Shown: positions 43,095-50,500 of the stretch, in pieces
Layout: every line of letters starts with the position of its first letter
Numbering within the stretch: position 1 is the stretch's first letter
NCBI RefSeq assembly: GCF_013284245.2
Contig: NZ_CP085876.1
Coordinates: 3,889,001 to 3,953,000 of the forward strand
Direction: 5' to 3'
DNA from: Brevibacillus sp. DP1.3A
Lineage (GTDB): Bacteria > Bacillota > Bacilli > Brevibacillales > Brevibacillaceae
Length of the DNA: 64,000 nucleotides
The notes under the pieces: generated by a model
Told to the model about the DNA's origin: nothing
Databases searched by the model: none
What the model saw: the letters and a program-made list of their open reading frames with translations, nothing else
Program-made: the position numbers and the translations under genes

Positions 43095-43700
43095 TTACGG
43101 CTTGGCAGCAATCCCTTTCATAATCATCGACATAGCTGTTTCTAACACCTCTTCCGGTACGTCTTCATTTTCCCAGTAAACCCAACGCATCCCGATGAAT
43201 TGTCCGATCGACATGAGACAATAAGCCAGCGTCTCATGATCCATCTCTCGAAACGCACCTTCGTTCATGGCGTTCTTCAGACTTCGTACGTACCCCGCTG
43301 CCAGTTTGGCGTAATACCAGCGATACAGCTCCTGGTCGACGAGCGCAGCCTGTTGAATAATGCTGTACATGTTGCGATGATGTTTGATCCAACGAAAAAA
43401 GGCCAGAAATCCTAGGCGCAAATTCTCTTCTTGCGTGGTTGCTGCCATGATCGCTTCTTTGATCGTCGAACGAAGCTCTCTGCTCAGCTGCCTGATCAAT
43501 TCATCATAAATCGCTTTCTTCGACTCGAAATAATTGTAAAACGTTCCTTGGGATACCTGTGCATGCTGTGTGATCAAGACGATGGACGCATCATAATAGC
43601 CTAGCTCACCAAACACATGCTCTGCGGCATCCAGTATTTTTTTGCGGGTTTCCTGTCCTTTCTTGGTTAAAACAGGGGTAGGCAGACTATTTTCTGACAC
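43095..43700 (-). CDS. TetR/AcrR-family regulator
   Basis: A 201-residue protein: HTH at about 15-60 (KILDAAEHVFGELGYYDASIVLITQHAQVSQGTFYNYFESKKAIY), with an acyl-type TetR C-terminal domain (PsrA/FadR-like in size). GTG at 43700 follows AGAGG by 8 bp. It heads the operon and probably represses it until an acyl-CoA binds (inference). Confidence 0.9.
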   Translation of the reverse strand: MSENSLPTPVLTKKGQETRKKILDAAEHVFGELGYYDASIVLITQHAQVSQGTFYNYFESKKAIYDELIRQLSRELRSTIKEAIMAATTQEENLRLGFLAFFRWIKHHRNMYSIIQQAALVDQELYRWYYAKLAAGYVRSLKNAMNEGAFREMDHETLAYCLMSIGQFIGMRWVYWENEDVPEEVLETAMSMIMKGIAAKP

Positions 43701-43721
43701 CTGAATCACCTCTCAGTTTTT

Positions 43722-43749
43722 ATTATATGTATAATTCTAAATATTACAA
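43722..43749 (-). promoter_or_regulatory. Operon promoter with dyad in the spacer
   Basis: On the minus strand TTGTAA (43749-43744), 16 bp, TATAAT (43727-43722). The spacer and -35 hold an imperfect 21-bp dyad (TGTATAATT with AATATTACA, 43728-43748), a fitting TetR operator position. Confidence 0.5.
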
Positions 43750-43860
43750 CATATTTCTTGTTGTTCATTTTCAGCGAACGGAGAACGGCATGATTCCCTT
43801 TGCCATATTGGCAGAAATTGACGCGAAACGATCTGTGAGAACAAGCGTCATATATAGTAC

Positions 43861-43890
43861 AAAAGCTCCCATGCGAATGCACGAGAGCTG
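43861..43890 (-). terminator. Terminator of the two-domain NlpC/P60 gene
   Basis: AGCTC and GAGCT (with flanking pairs) close a loop; TTTTG follows on the minus strand. Confidence 0.55.
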
Positions 43891-43905
43891 AAATGGATTT
43901 GATGC

Positions 43906-44802
43906 TTAAATGACGCGCTTGATTTGAACTGTGCGCTTTTCCCAATTCGTTCCATCGTACTTGGAATAAGTCACACCAGGACTACCGTAAGTGTGCAGGA
44001 TTTTCCCATCCCCTGCATAAATAGCTACGTGTGTAATCCGATCAGAAGAACTGGTTACCGATGCCTTCATGAAGATCAGATCACCTTTTTGCAGATTGCT
44101 CTTGGAAACAGATTTCCCCACAGTAGATTGCTGGCGGGAATCGCGCGGCAATGTAATGCCCGCTTCTTTAAACACGCGCTGTGTAAAGGAAGAGCAGTCG
44201 AATGTATTGGTCGTACTGCTGCTTGAGCCGTATTTGTATTTTGTGCCCATATACTTTTCACCATTTTTAATGACCTGATCGGCAGTTTTGCTTACAGGCT
44301 GTTCTGGCTTGCTAGGCGTATTCCCCGAGGAATCAATAACACGACGAGCCCCTACAAATTTGTCACTGTACTTCGAATATTTTTTTACAACTACCTCGTC
44401 TTCCCCTTTCGAAGAATAAACGAATTGATCACTGCCTATGTATATTCCCATAAAAGTTGGGCTGCCGCTTCCGCTAGAGGCGAAGAACACCAAATCTCCT
44501 GGCGCCACGCTTTTTTCGGATACTTTAGTCCCAGTCTTGTACAGGCTAGAGATTGTGCTCCCGATGGAAATCCCTACTTGTTTGTACGCATACGTAGCCA
44601 GCTCCGCTGATCCGAATTGCTTCGGTCCCTTTGCTTTGTACTCGTAATCCTTCCCGATCAAAGAAGTAGCAATATTTGCAACCTCTGACTGTTTTGAATC
44701 TTGTGTCTTAGCGGCCACTACTCCAGCTTGACCACCCATTAACAGGGACGTACTCAGCATGACTGCTACTGTTGACTTCATTACCCAATCTCGTTTCGTC
44801 AC
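43906..44802 (-). CDS. Secreted protein with two NlpC/P60 domains, first one degenerate
   Basis: A 298-residue protein: signal peptide to about 31 (cut near VVAAKTQ). The second NlpC/P60 domain (about 175-298) has catalytic Cys 203 in NTFDCSSFTQRVF and His in DRITHVAIYAGDGKILH. The first domain (about 38-155) keeps the fold (APGDLVFFASSGS, GIYIGSDQFVYSS), but the Cys position reads FGSAELA and the His position SPTFMGIY, so it is inactive and may bind wall or regulate. GTG at 44802 follows AAGGAGG. It cleaves peptidoglycan stem peptides, by family. Confidence 0.87.
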   Translation of the reverse strand: MTKRDWVMKSTVAVMLSTSLLMGGQAGVVAAKTQDSKQSEVANIATSLIGKDYEYKAKGPKQFGSAELATYAYKQVGISIGSTISSLYKTGTKVSEKSVAPGDLVFFASSGSGSPTFMGIYIGSDQFVYSSKGEDEVVVKKYSKYSDKFVGARRVIDSSGNTPSKPEQPVSKTADQVIKNGEKYMGTKYKYGSSSSTTNTFDCSSFTQRVFKEAGITLPRDSRQQSTVGKSVSKSNLQKGDLIFMKASVTSSSDRITHVAIYAGDGKILHTYGSPGVTYSKYDGTNWEKRTVQIKRVI

Positions 44803-45052
44803 TTTCTTTTCCTCCTTGTCATGTTGTGGCACCCGTCTTGGGTACATGGACAGAATAGCGCAGGAGGAAACAGGAGGATAAGACCGTAAAATTTTCCAAT
44901 GATGGAATTGGTAGCATGGGACTAGTCTGAAAACACGGTGTAACGTAGGTGGTTGCTACCTCTTAGTTCCATGGAACCATAAAAGTTACAAAACGGTATC
45001 AAAGGTGATTTTCGTCGCAAAAAACGGCTATATTGCTGGCCCGAACTCCAAA

Positions 45053-45091
45053 CAAAAACCATCTTCTGCATGTTTCTGTCAGAAGATGGTT
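45053..45091 (-). terminator. Terminator of the FAH-family gene
   Basis: A perfect 12-bp stem AACCATCTTCTG/CAGAAGATGGTT is followed by TTTTTG on the minus strand. Elsewhere in the 44803-45103 gap is a perfect palindrome GTTCCATGGAAC near 44968; I see nothing else. Confidence 0.88.
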
Positions 45092-45103
45092 CTCCACTCG
45101 TAC

Positions 45104-45730
45104 CTATTTCATTTTCGCCGTAAACTGCCCCCAGGTCTCTTCTCCCCAGTTGAGAGTGAGGACATCTCCATCCGTAACAGGTCCTACCCCCGCTGGCGTC
45201 CCCGTGTAAATGATATCCCCTTGTTCCAGGCCTAGATGTTCGGAAATATAGGCAATAATGGTTTCCAAATCAAAAATCAGATCACGGAGATTGCCGCGTT
45301 GCACTTGCTCTCCATTTTTCAGCAAGGAGAAATCGGTTTGGTGCAGCTCATGGATACCAGGAAAAGGATGAAAAGACGTCAAAATTGCTGAATTTTTAAA
45401 CCCTTTTGCCAACAACCATGGATGCCCCGCTTTCTTCAGTTCACTCTGAACATCCCGCAAAGTAAAGTCGATCCCGAGTGCTATTTTGTCAATCATATCG
45501 TCAAGTGTAGCTCCAACCTCATACGGTCTCGCTATGTGAATCACAAGCTCTGCCTCATAATGGAGCTCTCCACGCGATGCCGGAAGCTCAATGGCCTCGC
45601 CATTTGCCATTGCAAGCGCATGTGTTGGTTTATCAAAGATCATTGGCTTGGTTGGCACATCGTTCCCCAACTCCGCAGCATGCAATCGATAGTTGCGACC
45701 GATACAGTAAACATTTTTGACTGACTCCAT
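45104..45730 (-). CDS. Fumarylacetoacetate hydrolase-family protein
   Basis: A 208-residue FAH-fold enzyme with metal-site blocks KPMIFDKPTHALA, GELHYEAELVIHIA and GIDFTLRDVQSELKKAG-PWLLAKGF, and the family end DIIYTGTPAGVGPV. Short single-domain members act as acylpyruvase or oxaloacetate decarboxylase. AGGAGAGG precedes the ATG. Confidence 0.88.
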   Translation of the reverse strand: MESVKNVYCIGRNYRLHAAELGNDVPTKPMIFDKPTHALAMANGEAIELPASRGELHYEAELVIHIARPYEVGATLDDMIDKIALGIDFTLRDVQSELKKAGHPWLLAKGFKNSAILTSFHPFPGIHELHQTDFSLLKNGEQVQRGNLRDLIFDLETIIAYISEHLGLEQGDIIYTGTPAGVGPVTDGDVLTLNWGEETWGQFTAKMK

Positions 45731-45789
45731 TTTGTCCTCTCCTTTGGTGGCTGTCTCTTTTTTTCACTATATCATGGCTGCACGGCGTA

Positions 45790-46335
45790 TTACAGCTTGT
45801 CTTGTTCGCCCTCTTCCATGCAGTTACGATAGCCAGGCCAAAGACGGGCATTCCCTCTTGCTTCTACTTCAATCACGGTATCACAAATGGATTCCAACGC
45901 ACTCTCCAGGTCCATCTCTTTCTCAGTGCTCCAGGAAAACTCGTAATGGAAAATCACTTGCTGCTCTGTCGCTTCGGAGAGGACAAACGCAAACTGCTGT
46001 TGTTGTTCCACGACATGCTTTCGGGCTTCAACCGTCGCTTCTACCGAGAACAAACCATCCCATTCAGCAACCATATATGTAGAAGTAACATCAATCCACA
46101 GGGAGGGAGTATCATTCCTCCGCCGAAAAATAACAGAGTCCTCCCGATAAAACCCGTAGCCAGAGGGCAGCGCACCTGAGAGCTTGAATGGGATTCCTAC
46201 CGGCAAATCATGTGGCTTCAATGCGTGGACAAGCCTCCCAGGCAAAAGATAGTAACCATCCTGCTGGCGATCTAACCGTTCTCCCATGACGAGAACCTCT
46301 TGATTGTGTGAATCACCTGTCACCTGAACGAACAT
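45790..46335 (-). CDS. Protein of unknown function
   Basis: A 181-residue soluble protein, MFVQVTGDSHNQEVLVMGER near the start, with many beta-strand-like segments and an acidic end (EEGEQDKL). GGAGG lies 7 bp before the ATG at 46335. No signal or motif recognised. It precedes the FAH gene by 60 bp on the same strand and may be cotranscribed. Confidence 0.68.
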   Translation of the reverse strand: MFVQVTGDSHNQEVLVMGERLDRQQDGYYLLPGRLVHALKPHDLPVGIPFKLSGALPSGYGFYREDSVIFRRRNDTPSLWIDVTSTYMVAEWDGLFSVEATVEARKHVVEQQQQFAFVLSEATEQQVIFHYEFSWSTEKEMDLESALESICDTVIEVEARGNARLWPGYRNCMEEGEQDKL

Positions 46336-46421
46336 CACGGCACCTCCCTCTAAAACAGTATGGTCAGGAATGCATGACTCAAAACTAAATGACCATCCAT
46401 TTTTTTCCTGACAAAATACCG

Positions 46422-46454
46422 AAAAAAACAGGGTTCATCCATAGGATGCCCCCT
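46422..46454 (-). terminator. Terminator of the VanW-like gene
   Basis: AGGGGGCATCC pairs with GGATGAACCCT around a 3-nt loop; GTTTTTTT follows on the minus strand. Confidence 0.8.
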
Positions 46455-46468
46455 TTATTCCTTCTAAG

Positions 46469-47098
46469 CTACGCACGTATGATCGCAATCACAACATGTT
46501 CGTCATCGTATGATTTTGCTTTGATTTTCACAGGAAAATCATACAAGTTGGTAAATTTAAAATCCTTATAGCCATACGCTACTGTGGCATCTTGACCCAT
46601 TGGCACGTATCCCACTGATTTGCTGTGGTTATGCCGTTCCATCATGATCATCCCCGCTTCAGCAGCTGCATTGTAAAGCGTGCTAGAAACTTGACAAATC
46701 CCGCCTCCATAGTCATCGACGAGTTGGCCGTTCTGAATAACCCCAGCCTTTTGCCACCCATCCTCCGGCAAATTCGAGTTTCCCACTATTTCATTGAAAG
46801 AAAACACCTGTTGCGGCTTGATTTTTTCATTATGAAGCTTGCTCAATGCTTGCTTGATGTTATGTTTACGCGCATCTGTGCTGTCTTTCATCGATGAGTA
46901 GTAAAAGCCGAGAACCTCCTCTTCCTTGAGGTCCATCTTCTCCACATACTTTTCCTGTTGCTTTTCCTGCAACTCGAGAGCAGGAGATAACGGATCCACT
47001 TGTAACGCCATTGCACGCTCAGGCGCGTAGTTCATACCGAGCGAGAACACGAGGACCACTGTCGCCATACTGATCGGCCAATGCCGAACTTTTTTCAT
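46469..47098 (-). CDS. VanW-family wall protein
   Basis: A 209-residue secreted or anchored protein: N-terminal hydrophobic segment at about 9-24, then the VanW blocks VFSFNEIVGNSN, DDYGGGICQVSSTLYNAA, MERHNHSKSVGYVPMGQDATV. The VanW domain is found with wall and glycopeptide-resistance genes; its activity is unsettled. The ATG at 47098 follows AGAGGAAG. Confidence 0.88.
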   Translation of the reverse strand: MKKVRHWPISMATVVLVFSLGMNYAPERAMALQVDPLSPALELQEKQQEKYVEKMDLKEEEVLGFYYSSMKDSTDARKHNIKQALSKLHNEKIKPQQVFSFNEIVGNSNLPEDGWQKAGVIQNGQLVDDYGGGICQVSSTLYNAAAEAGMIMMERHNHSKSVGYVPMGQDATVAYGYKDFKFTNLYDFPVKIKAKSYDDEHVVIAIIRA

Positions 47099-47257
47099 TT
47101 CTACTTCCTCTCCCACATTTGTTGATCGGTTTACTGACGCGAAGTTCCCTATTTATATAGACGGTCATTGTTATTACACGTTGCCTCTAACAATGTAACG
47201 TATGGGAAAAGCGACAATCAACCTGCAAATGTTGGGCTTTTTGTCCTACATCAGGTT

Positions 47258-48304
47258 CTACTCGTCATCCTCATCGATAACCCCGAGGGCTTTGTTCTTT
47301 TCTTTAAAACGCTGGTTATGGGAAGAAACATAGGCCATCCGATCTGCTACCGGGTCTATGTGTAATTTGGCACTGTTTACGGCCACAGCAGCATCGGTGA
47401 ATGCTCCCGCGATCAACGTAATCTTGCTGTCAAAGCTCGCAAAATCGCCTGCCGCAAAAATCCCTGGCATATTCGTTACCAGACGAGGACTAACAAACAC
47501 GTTCCACTCATCCATATCCAAGCCCCACTCTTTAATCCCTGTGAAATCGGCCTTCAATCCGTGATTGACGATGATGGCGTCTACATCGATTTGCTCCGTC
47601 TCGTCCGTCTCCAGATGACGTATCGTCACTTTATCGATCGTTTCTTTGTCTGAGCTTTGCAATTGCGTGACCGCATATGGAGTGCGAACGATCGCAGATG
47701 ACTCTTTCATGCGCTTCACATTCCGCTCATGTCCACCAAATACATCACGGCGATGCACGACAGTTACAGACTCTGCAATTTGCACCAGTTCGTTTGCCCA
47801 ATCGACCGCGGAGTCCCCGCCCCCAGAGATGAGGACGTGCTTACCACGGAATGGCTCCAGTTCCTGCACTGTATAATAAAGATTTGTCACCTCGTAGCGC
47901 TCGGCTCCTTCGATCTCCAGCTTCGCCATTTTCAAAATACCCCGGCCCAAAGCCAATATGATCGTGCGGGTCCAATGCCGTCTCCCCGATTTTGCAACGA
48001 GTATGTACGTGCCGTCTTCTTGTGGCTCCAGTCCAATGATCGCCTCGCCCAGCACGATGGTGGGATCAAATGTCTTCGCTTGCTCCACCAGATTAGCAAC
48101 CAACTTTTCACATAGTTGTGGTGGTACACCGCCAACATCCCAGATCATTTTTTCTGGATAGATCAACATTCGTCCACCGAGCTCTTCTTTCGCTTCTATG
48201 AGTTTCGTCTTCATATCGCGCATTCCGCTATAAAAGGCAGCGTACATCCCCGCAGGGCCACCGCCAATAATGGTTACATCAAACAGCTCCAACTGTTCTT
48301 CCAC
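47258..48304 (-). CDS. Ferredoxin/flavodoxin-NADP+ reductase, YumC type
   Basis: A 348-residue thioredoxin-reductase-like FNR: FAD motif [25 protein letters not shown] motif [28 protein letters not shown]-terminal [22 protein letters not shown]. It lacks the CxxC of thioredoxin reductase, as expected for YumC. It supplies electrons to flavodoxin or ferredoxin. The GTG follows GGAGGGG. A Fur box lies 55 bp upstream, so synthesis should rise on iron limitation. Confidence 0.9.
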   Translation of the reverse strand: MEEQLELFDVTIIGGGPAGMYAAFYSGMRDMKTKLIEAKEELGGRMLIYPEKMIWDVGGVPPQLCEKLVANLVEQAKTFDPTIVLGEAIIGLEPQEDGTYILVAKSGRRHWTRTIILALGRGILKMAKLEIEGAERYEVTNLYYTVQELEPFRGKHVLISGGGDSAVDWANELVQIAESVTVVHRRDVFGGHERNVKRMKESSAIVRTPYAVTQLQSSDKETIDKVTIRHLETDETEQIDVDAIIVNHGLKADFTGIKEWGLDMDEWNVFVSPRLVTNMPGIFAAGDFASFDSKITLIAGAFTDAAVAVNSAKLHIDPVADRMAYVSSHNQRFKEKNKALGVIDEDDE

Positions 48305-48358
48305 AACTACCCCTCCATTGTCTTGCTAGTTTGTTTATGAATCATCAAAAGTGATGAT

Positions 48359-48377
48359 GAAAATGAGATTCATTATC
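48359..48377. promoter_or_regulatory. Fur box upstream of YumC-type reductase
   Basis: GAAAATGAGATTCATTATC matches the 19-bp Fur consensus GATAATGATAATCATTATC at 16 positions. It is followed by a palindrome ATCACAATGTGAT (48375-48387). Confidence 0.65.
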
Positions 48378-48423
48378 ACAATGTGATTGTAATGGAAAAT
48401 GGAGGAGGATTCAACATTCAAGA

Positions 48424-48470
48424 AAAAATAAAAAGGCTCGTAATTAGCTTCATCAGCCAATTTACGAACC
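48424..48470 (-). terminator. Terminator of the tRNA operon
   Basis: GGTTCGTAAATT pairs with AATTACGAGCC, then TTTTTATTTTTT on the minus strand, 15 bp past tRNA-Leu. Confidence 0.85.
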
Positions 48471-48484
48471 TGTTGTTTACGATA

Positions 48485-48571
48485 TGGTGCGGTCGAGAGG
48501 ACTTGAACCTCCACGGTGTTGCCACCACTAGAACCTGAATCTAGCGCGTCTGCCAATTCCGCCACGACCGC
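48485..48571 (-). tRNA. tRNA-Leu (CAG)
   Basis: An 87-nt class II tRNA with encoded CCA. Acceptor GCGGTCG pairs with CGACCGC, the anticodon loop is TTCAGGT (CAG), with a long variable arm (GTGGTGGCAACACC) and T-loop GGTTCAAGTCC. Confidence 0.95.
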
Positions 48572-48578
48572 ATAAAAA

Positions 48579-48654
48579 TGGTGCCGGCAATAGGACTTGA
48601 ACCCACAACCCCCTGATTACAAGTCAGGTGCTCTACCAATTGAGCTATACCGGC
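48579..48654 (-). tRNA. tRNA-Thr (TGT)
   Basis: A 76-nt tRNA with CCA: acceptor GCCGGTA, D-arm AGCTCAATTGGTAGAGC, anticodon stem CCTGA/TCAGG with loop CTTGTAA (TGT), T-loop GGTTCAAGTCC. Confidence 0.96.
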
Positions 48655-48697
48655 ACATTGCGAGAAACTATGTAATTCGCACATTCTAAAGATAGAA

Positions 48698-48774
48698 TGG
48701 CGGAGCTGACGGGACTCGAACCCGCGACCTCCGGTGTGACAGACCGGCGTGAACTCCAACTTCACCACAGCTCC
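48698..48774 (-). tRNA. tRNA-Asp (GTC)
   Basis: A 77-nt tRNA with CCA: acceptor GGAGCTG, anticodon stem CCGGT/ACCGG with loop CTGTCAC (GTC), T-loop GGTTCGAGTCC. First gene of the Asp-Thr-Leu operon. Confidence 0.96.
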
Positions 48775-48810
48775 ATGTAGTTTTTGTCTCCATCTTGCGG
48801 CGACTTTTGT

Positions 48811-48840
48811 AATATAGCACGATTCTATCTCCTAATGCAA
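48811..48840 (-). promoter_or_regulatory. Promoter of the tRNA operon
   Basis: TTGCAT (48840-48835), 18 bp, TATATT (48816-48811) on the minus strand, 37 bp before tRNA-Asp. Confidence 0.65.
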
Positions 48841-48951
48841 TAGTTTTTGAAAAAATAGTGAAAGATTATTTTTTTCATAGATTTACCAACGAAAATCCGA
48901 TAGAATTTTAGATAGATATGCAGATTTTAGTAGATTGGTGGAGACGATGAC

Positions 48952-49860
48952 ATGAAAAAGACTTCGAGGCTACTCACCTTCCTCGCCCTCTTCACTCTGC
49001 TGCCTACTGCTGCCCATGCATCCTCATCGGCATATGTGGTATCAGCAGGTGATACGCTGAGCAAGATCGCTCGCGAGCATCAAGTATCGGTGGATCAAAT
49101 CATCCAATGGAACCAACTGAATGATGATAGATTGTCAATTGGACAAACTTTGTCTATTCATGGTGCAAACACTTCTGGCTCCATTGCGACTGACATTCCT
49201 TCCGATGTAGCTGTCAATCAGAATGATAACGCTACCACTGAGTCTAAAGAACTAACCGCCGGTGAAAAGGCCCGCGTCACTGGTGACGTGCTGAATGTGC
49301 GTAAAAAGCCTTCGACTGACGCAAAAGTGTTAGGCAAGCTAAGAATCGGTTCCGTTGTAGAAGTTGTAGAAACAGGTAGTGAATGGACGAAAATCGAATT
49401 CGAAGATCGTGAAGCATATGTTGCTACAGAGTTCCTAAGTCCAAACCTCACTTCTACCGTTTCGCTGCCTTCCGAGGTAAATGCAGAAGATCTGGGTCGT
49501 ATGAAGGAAATTTTTGAGCCATTACTCAATACACCATACGTCTTAGGTGGAACTACTCCGAATGGCTTTGATTGTAGTGGCTTTACTTCATACGTTTTTG
49601 AACAGCTTGGGGTTACACTTCCGCGCACTTCTGAAGATCAATTCCGTGGCGGCCAAGAAGTATCACTGGATCAAGCACAGCCTGGTGACCTCTTGTTCTA
49701 CGATGCGCTTGGAAAAGGACGCGTGTCCCACGTAGCGATCTATCTGGGTAATGGGGCAATCGTTCATGCGAATGGCGAAGATGTTCGCTATGGCAAAGTC
49801 GAATACATGCATAAGCTCTACCCGTTTTACGGAGTGAAGCGTTACGCTAATTTCCAGTAG
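48952..49860 (+). CDS. LysM-SH3-NlpC/P60 endopeptidase
   Basis: A 302-residue secreted wall hydrolase. Signal peptide to about 24; LysM at about 27-70 (YVVSAGDTLSKIAREHQVS); bacterial SH3 at about 108-164 (VTGDVLNVRKKPSTDAKVLG); NlpC/P60 domain at about 180-300 with Cys 208 (GFDCSGFTSYVF), His 260 and His 272. This is an LytF/CwlS-like D,L-endopeptidase layout with one LysM and an SH3. GGTGGAG precedes the ATG. Terminator follows. Confidence 0.92.
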   Translation: MKKTSRLLTFLALFTLLPTAAHASSSAYVVSAGDTLSKIAREHQVSVDQIIQWNQLNDDRLSIGQTLSIHGANTSGSIATDIPSDVAVNQNDNATTESKELTAGEKARVTGDVLNVRKKPSTDAKVLGKLRIGSVVEVVETGSEWTKIEFEDREAYVATEFLSPNLTSTVSLPSEVNAEDLGRMKEIFEPLLNTPYVLGGTTPNGFDCSGFTSYVFEQLGVTLPRTSEDQFRGGQEVSLDQAQPGDLLFYDALGKGRVSHVAIYLGNGAIVHANGEDVRYGKVEYMHKLYPFYGVKRYANFQ

Positions 49861-49884
49861 GCTTTCCTACACATAAAAGCAAGC

Positions 49885-49931
49885 AAACAGCCCTATCTGC
49901 CTTTGCAGCAGTTCGAGGGCTGTTTGTTTTT
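49885..49931. terminator. Terminator after the LysM gene
   Basis: AAACAGCCCT pairs with AGGGCTGTTT, then GTTTTTC; it can also end the convergent gene at 49938. Confidence 0.82.
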
Positions 49932-49937
49932 CTGTGT

Positions 49938-50183
49938 TTAATGTATTTCGGTATTATGGGCCTGCTGCTGCTGTTGTTGTTGTTGCCCTCCGATTTCGAT
50001 TTTGCCCAACGCTTGCTTCATTTTGTCGAGCTGAAGCTGATAATCACGAACGACTACGGTAAGAACACTGACAGACTCCTTGAAATCCGGCTCGCTGCTT
50101 ACTCTGTCGATGGCTCTATGTAAATGCAGCATCTTGTTCTCCGTTTCCCGCAATAGGTCTAGTAACTGCAATCCGTTTACCAC
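49938..50183 (-). CDS. Small helical protein with poly-Gln tail
   Basis: An 81-residue protein, mostly predicted helix and coiled coil (LLDLLRETENKMLHLHRAIDRVSSEPDF), ending with eight consecutive Gln then AHNTEIH. The Gln run is coded by mixed CAA/CAG, a slippage-prone repeat. The GTG follows GAGG by 7 bp. No family recalled. Confidence 0.6.
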   Translation of the reverse strand: MVNGLQLLDLLRETENKMLHLHRAIDRVSSEPDFKESVSVLTVVVRDYQLQLDKMKQALGKIEIGGQQQQQQQQAHNTEIH

Positions 50184-50267
50184 GTAATCACCTCATCTGT
50201 TTTTTCTTACTTTCTCCTTCCCCTCTGTTCCCTATGCGCACAAAAACGTTTTGCATGATGAATAAAA

Positions 50268-50493
50268 AACGTCCGCTAATGACATAGCGGACGTTCAGGC
50301 TGTCGAGAAACCCCCATCCTGAATTTCGCGGATTGGGCAGAAAAAATTTGACCTTCTAGAATCGCTTCTAAGGCGTTTTACGAGGGCGGGGAGACATATT
50401 TGTACCCCCTAAAATGGCACTAAAAGTCCCCTTTTTTGCGAAAGGGGACTTTCTCTACACTCTGAACGTCCGCTAATGACATAGCGGACGTTC
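50268..50493. mobile_element. MITE-like element between duplicated terminator hairpins
   Basis: Two identical 29-bp repeats (50268-50296, 50465-50493), each a full hairpin with arms AACGTCCGCTA, flank a 168-bp insert. The insert's ends form imperfect terminal inverted repeats: CAGGCTGTCGAGAAAC and the complement of its right end CAGAGTGTAGAGAAAG agree at about 15 of 20 positions. Inside is a hairpin AAAGTCCCCTTT/AAAGGGGACTTT. No coding capacity. The arrangement fits a non-autonomous element of IS1182-like ends that targets and duplicates a palindrome. The remaining gap bases hold nothing else. Confidence 0.6.
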
Positions 50494-50500
50494 TTCCTAT

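Noticed and set aside
44967-44978. Palindrome GTTCCATGGAAC before the two-domain NlpC gene
   Set aside because: Twelve bases long, no second half-site or promoter link; may be chance.
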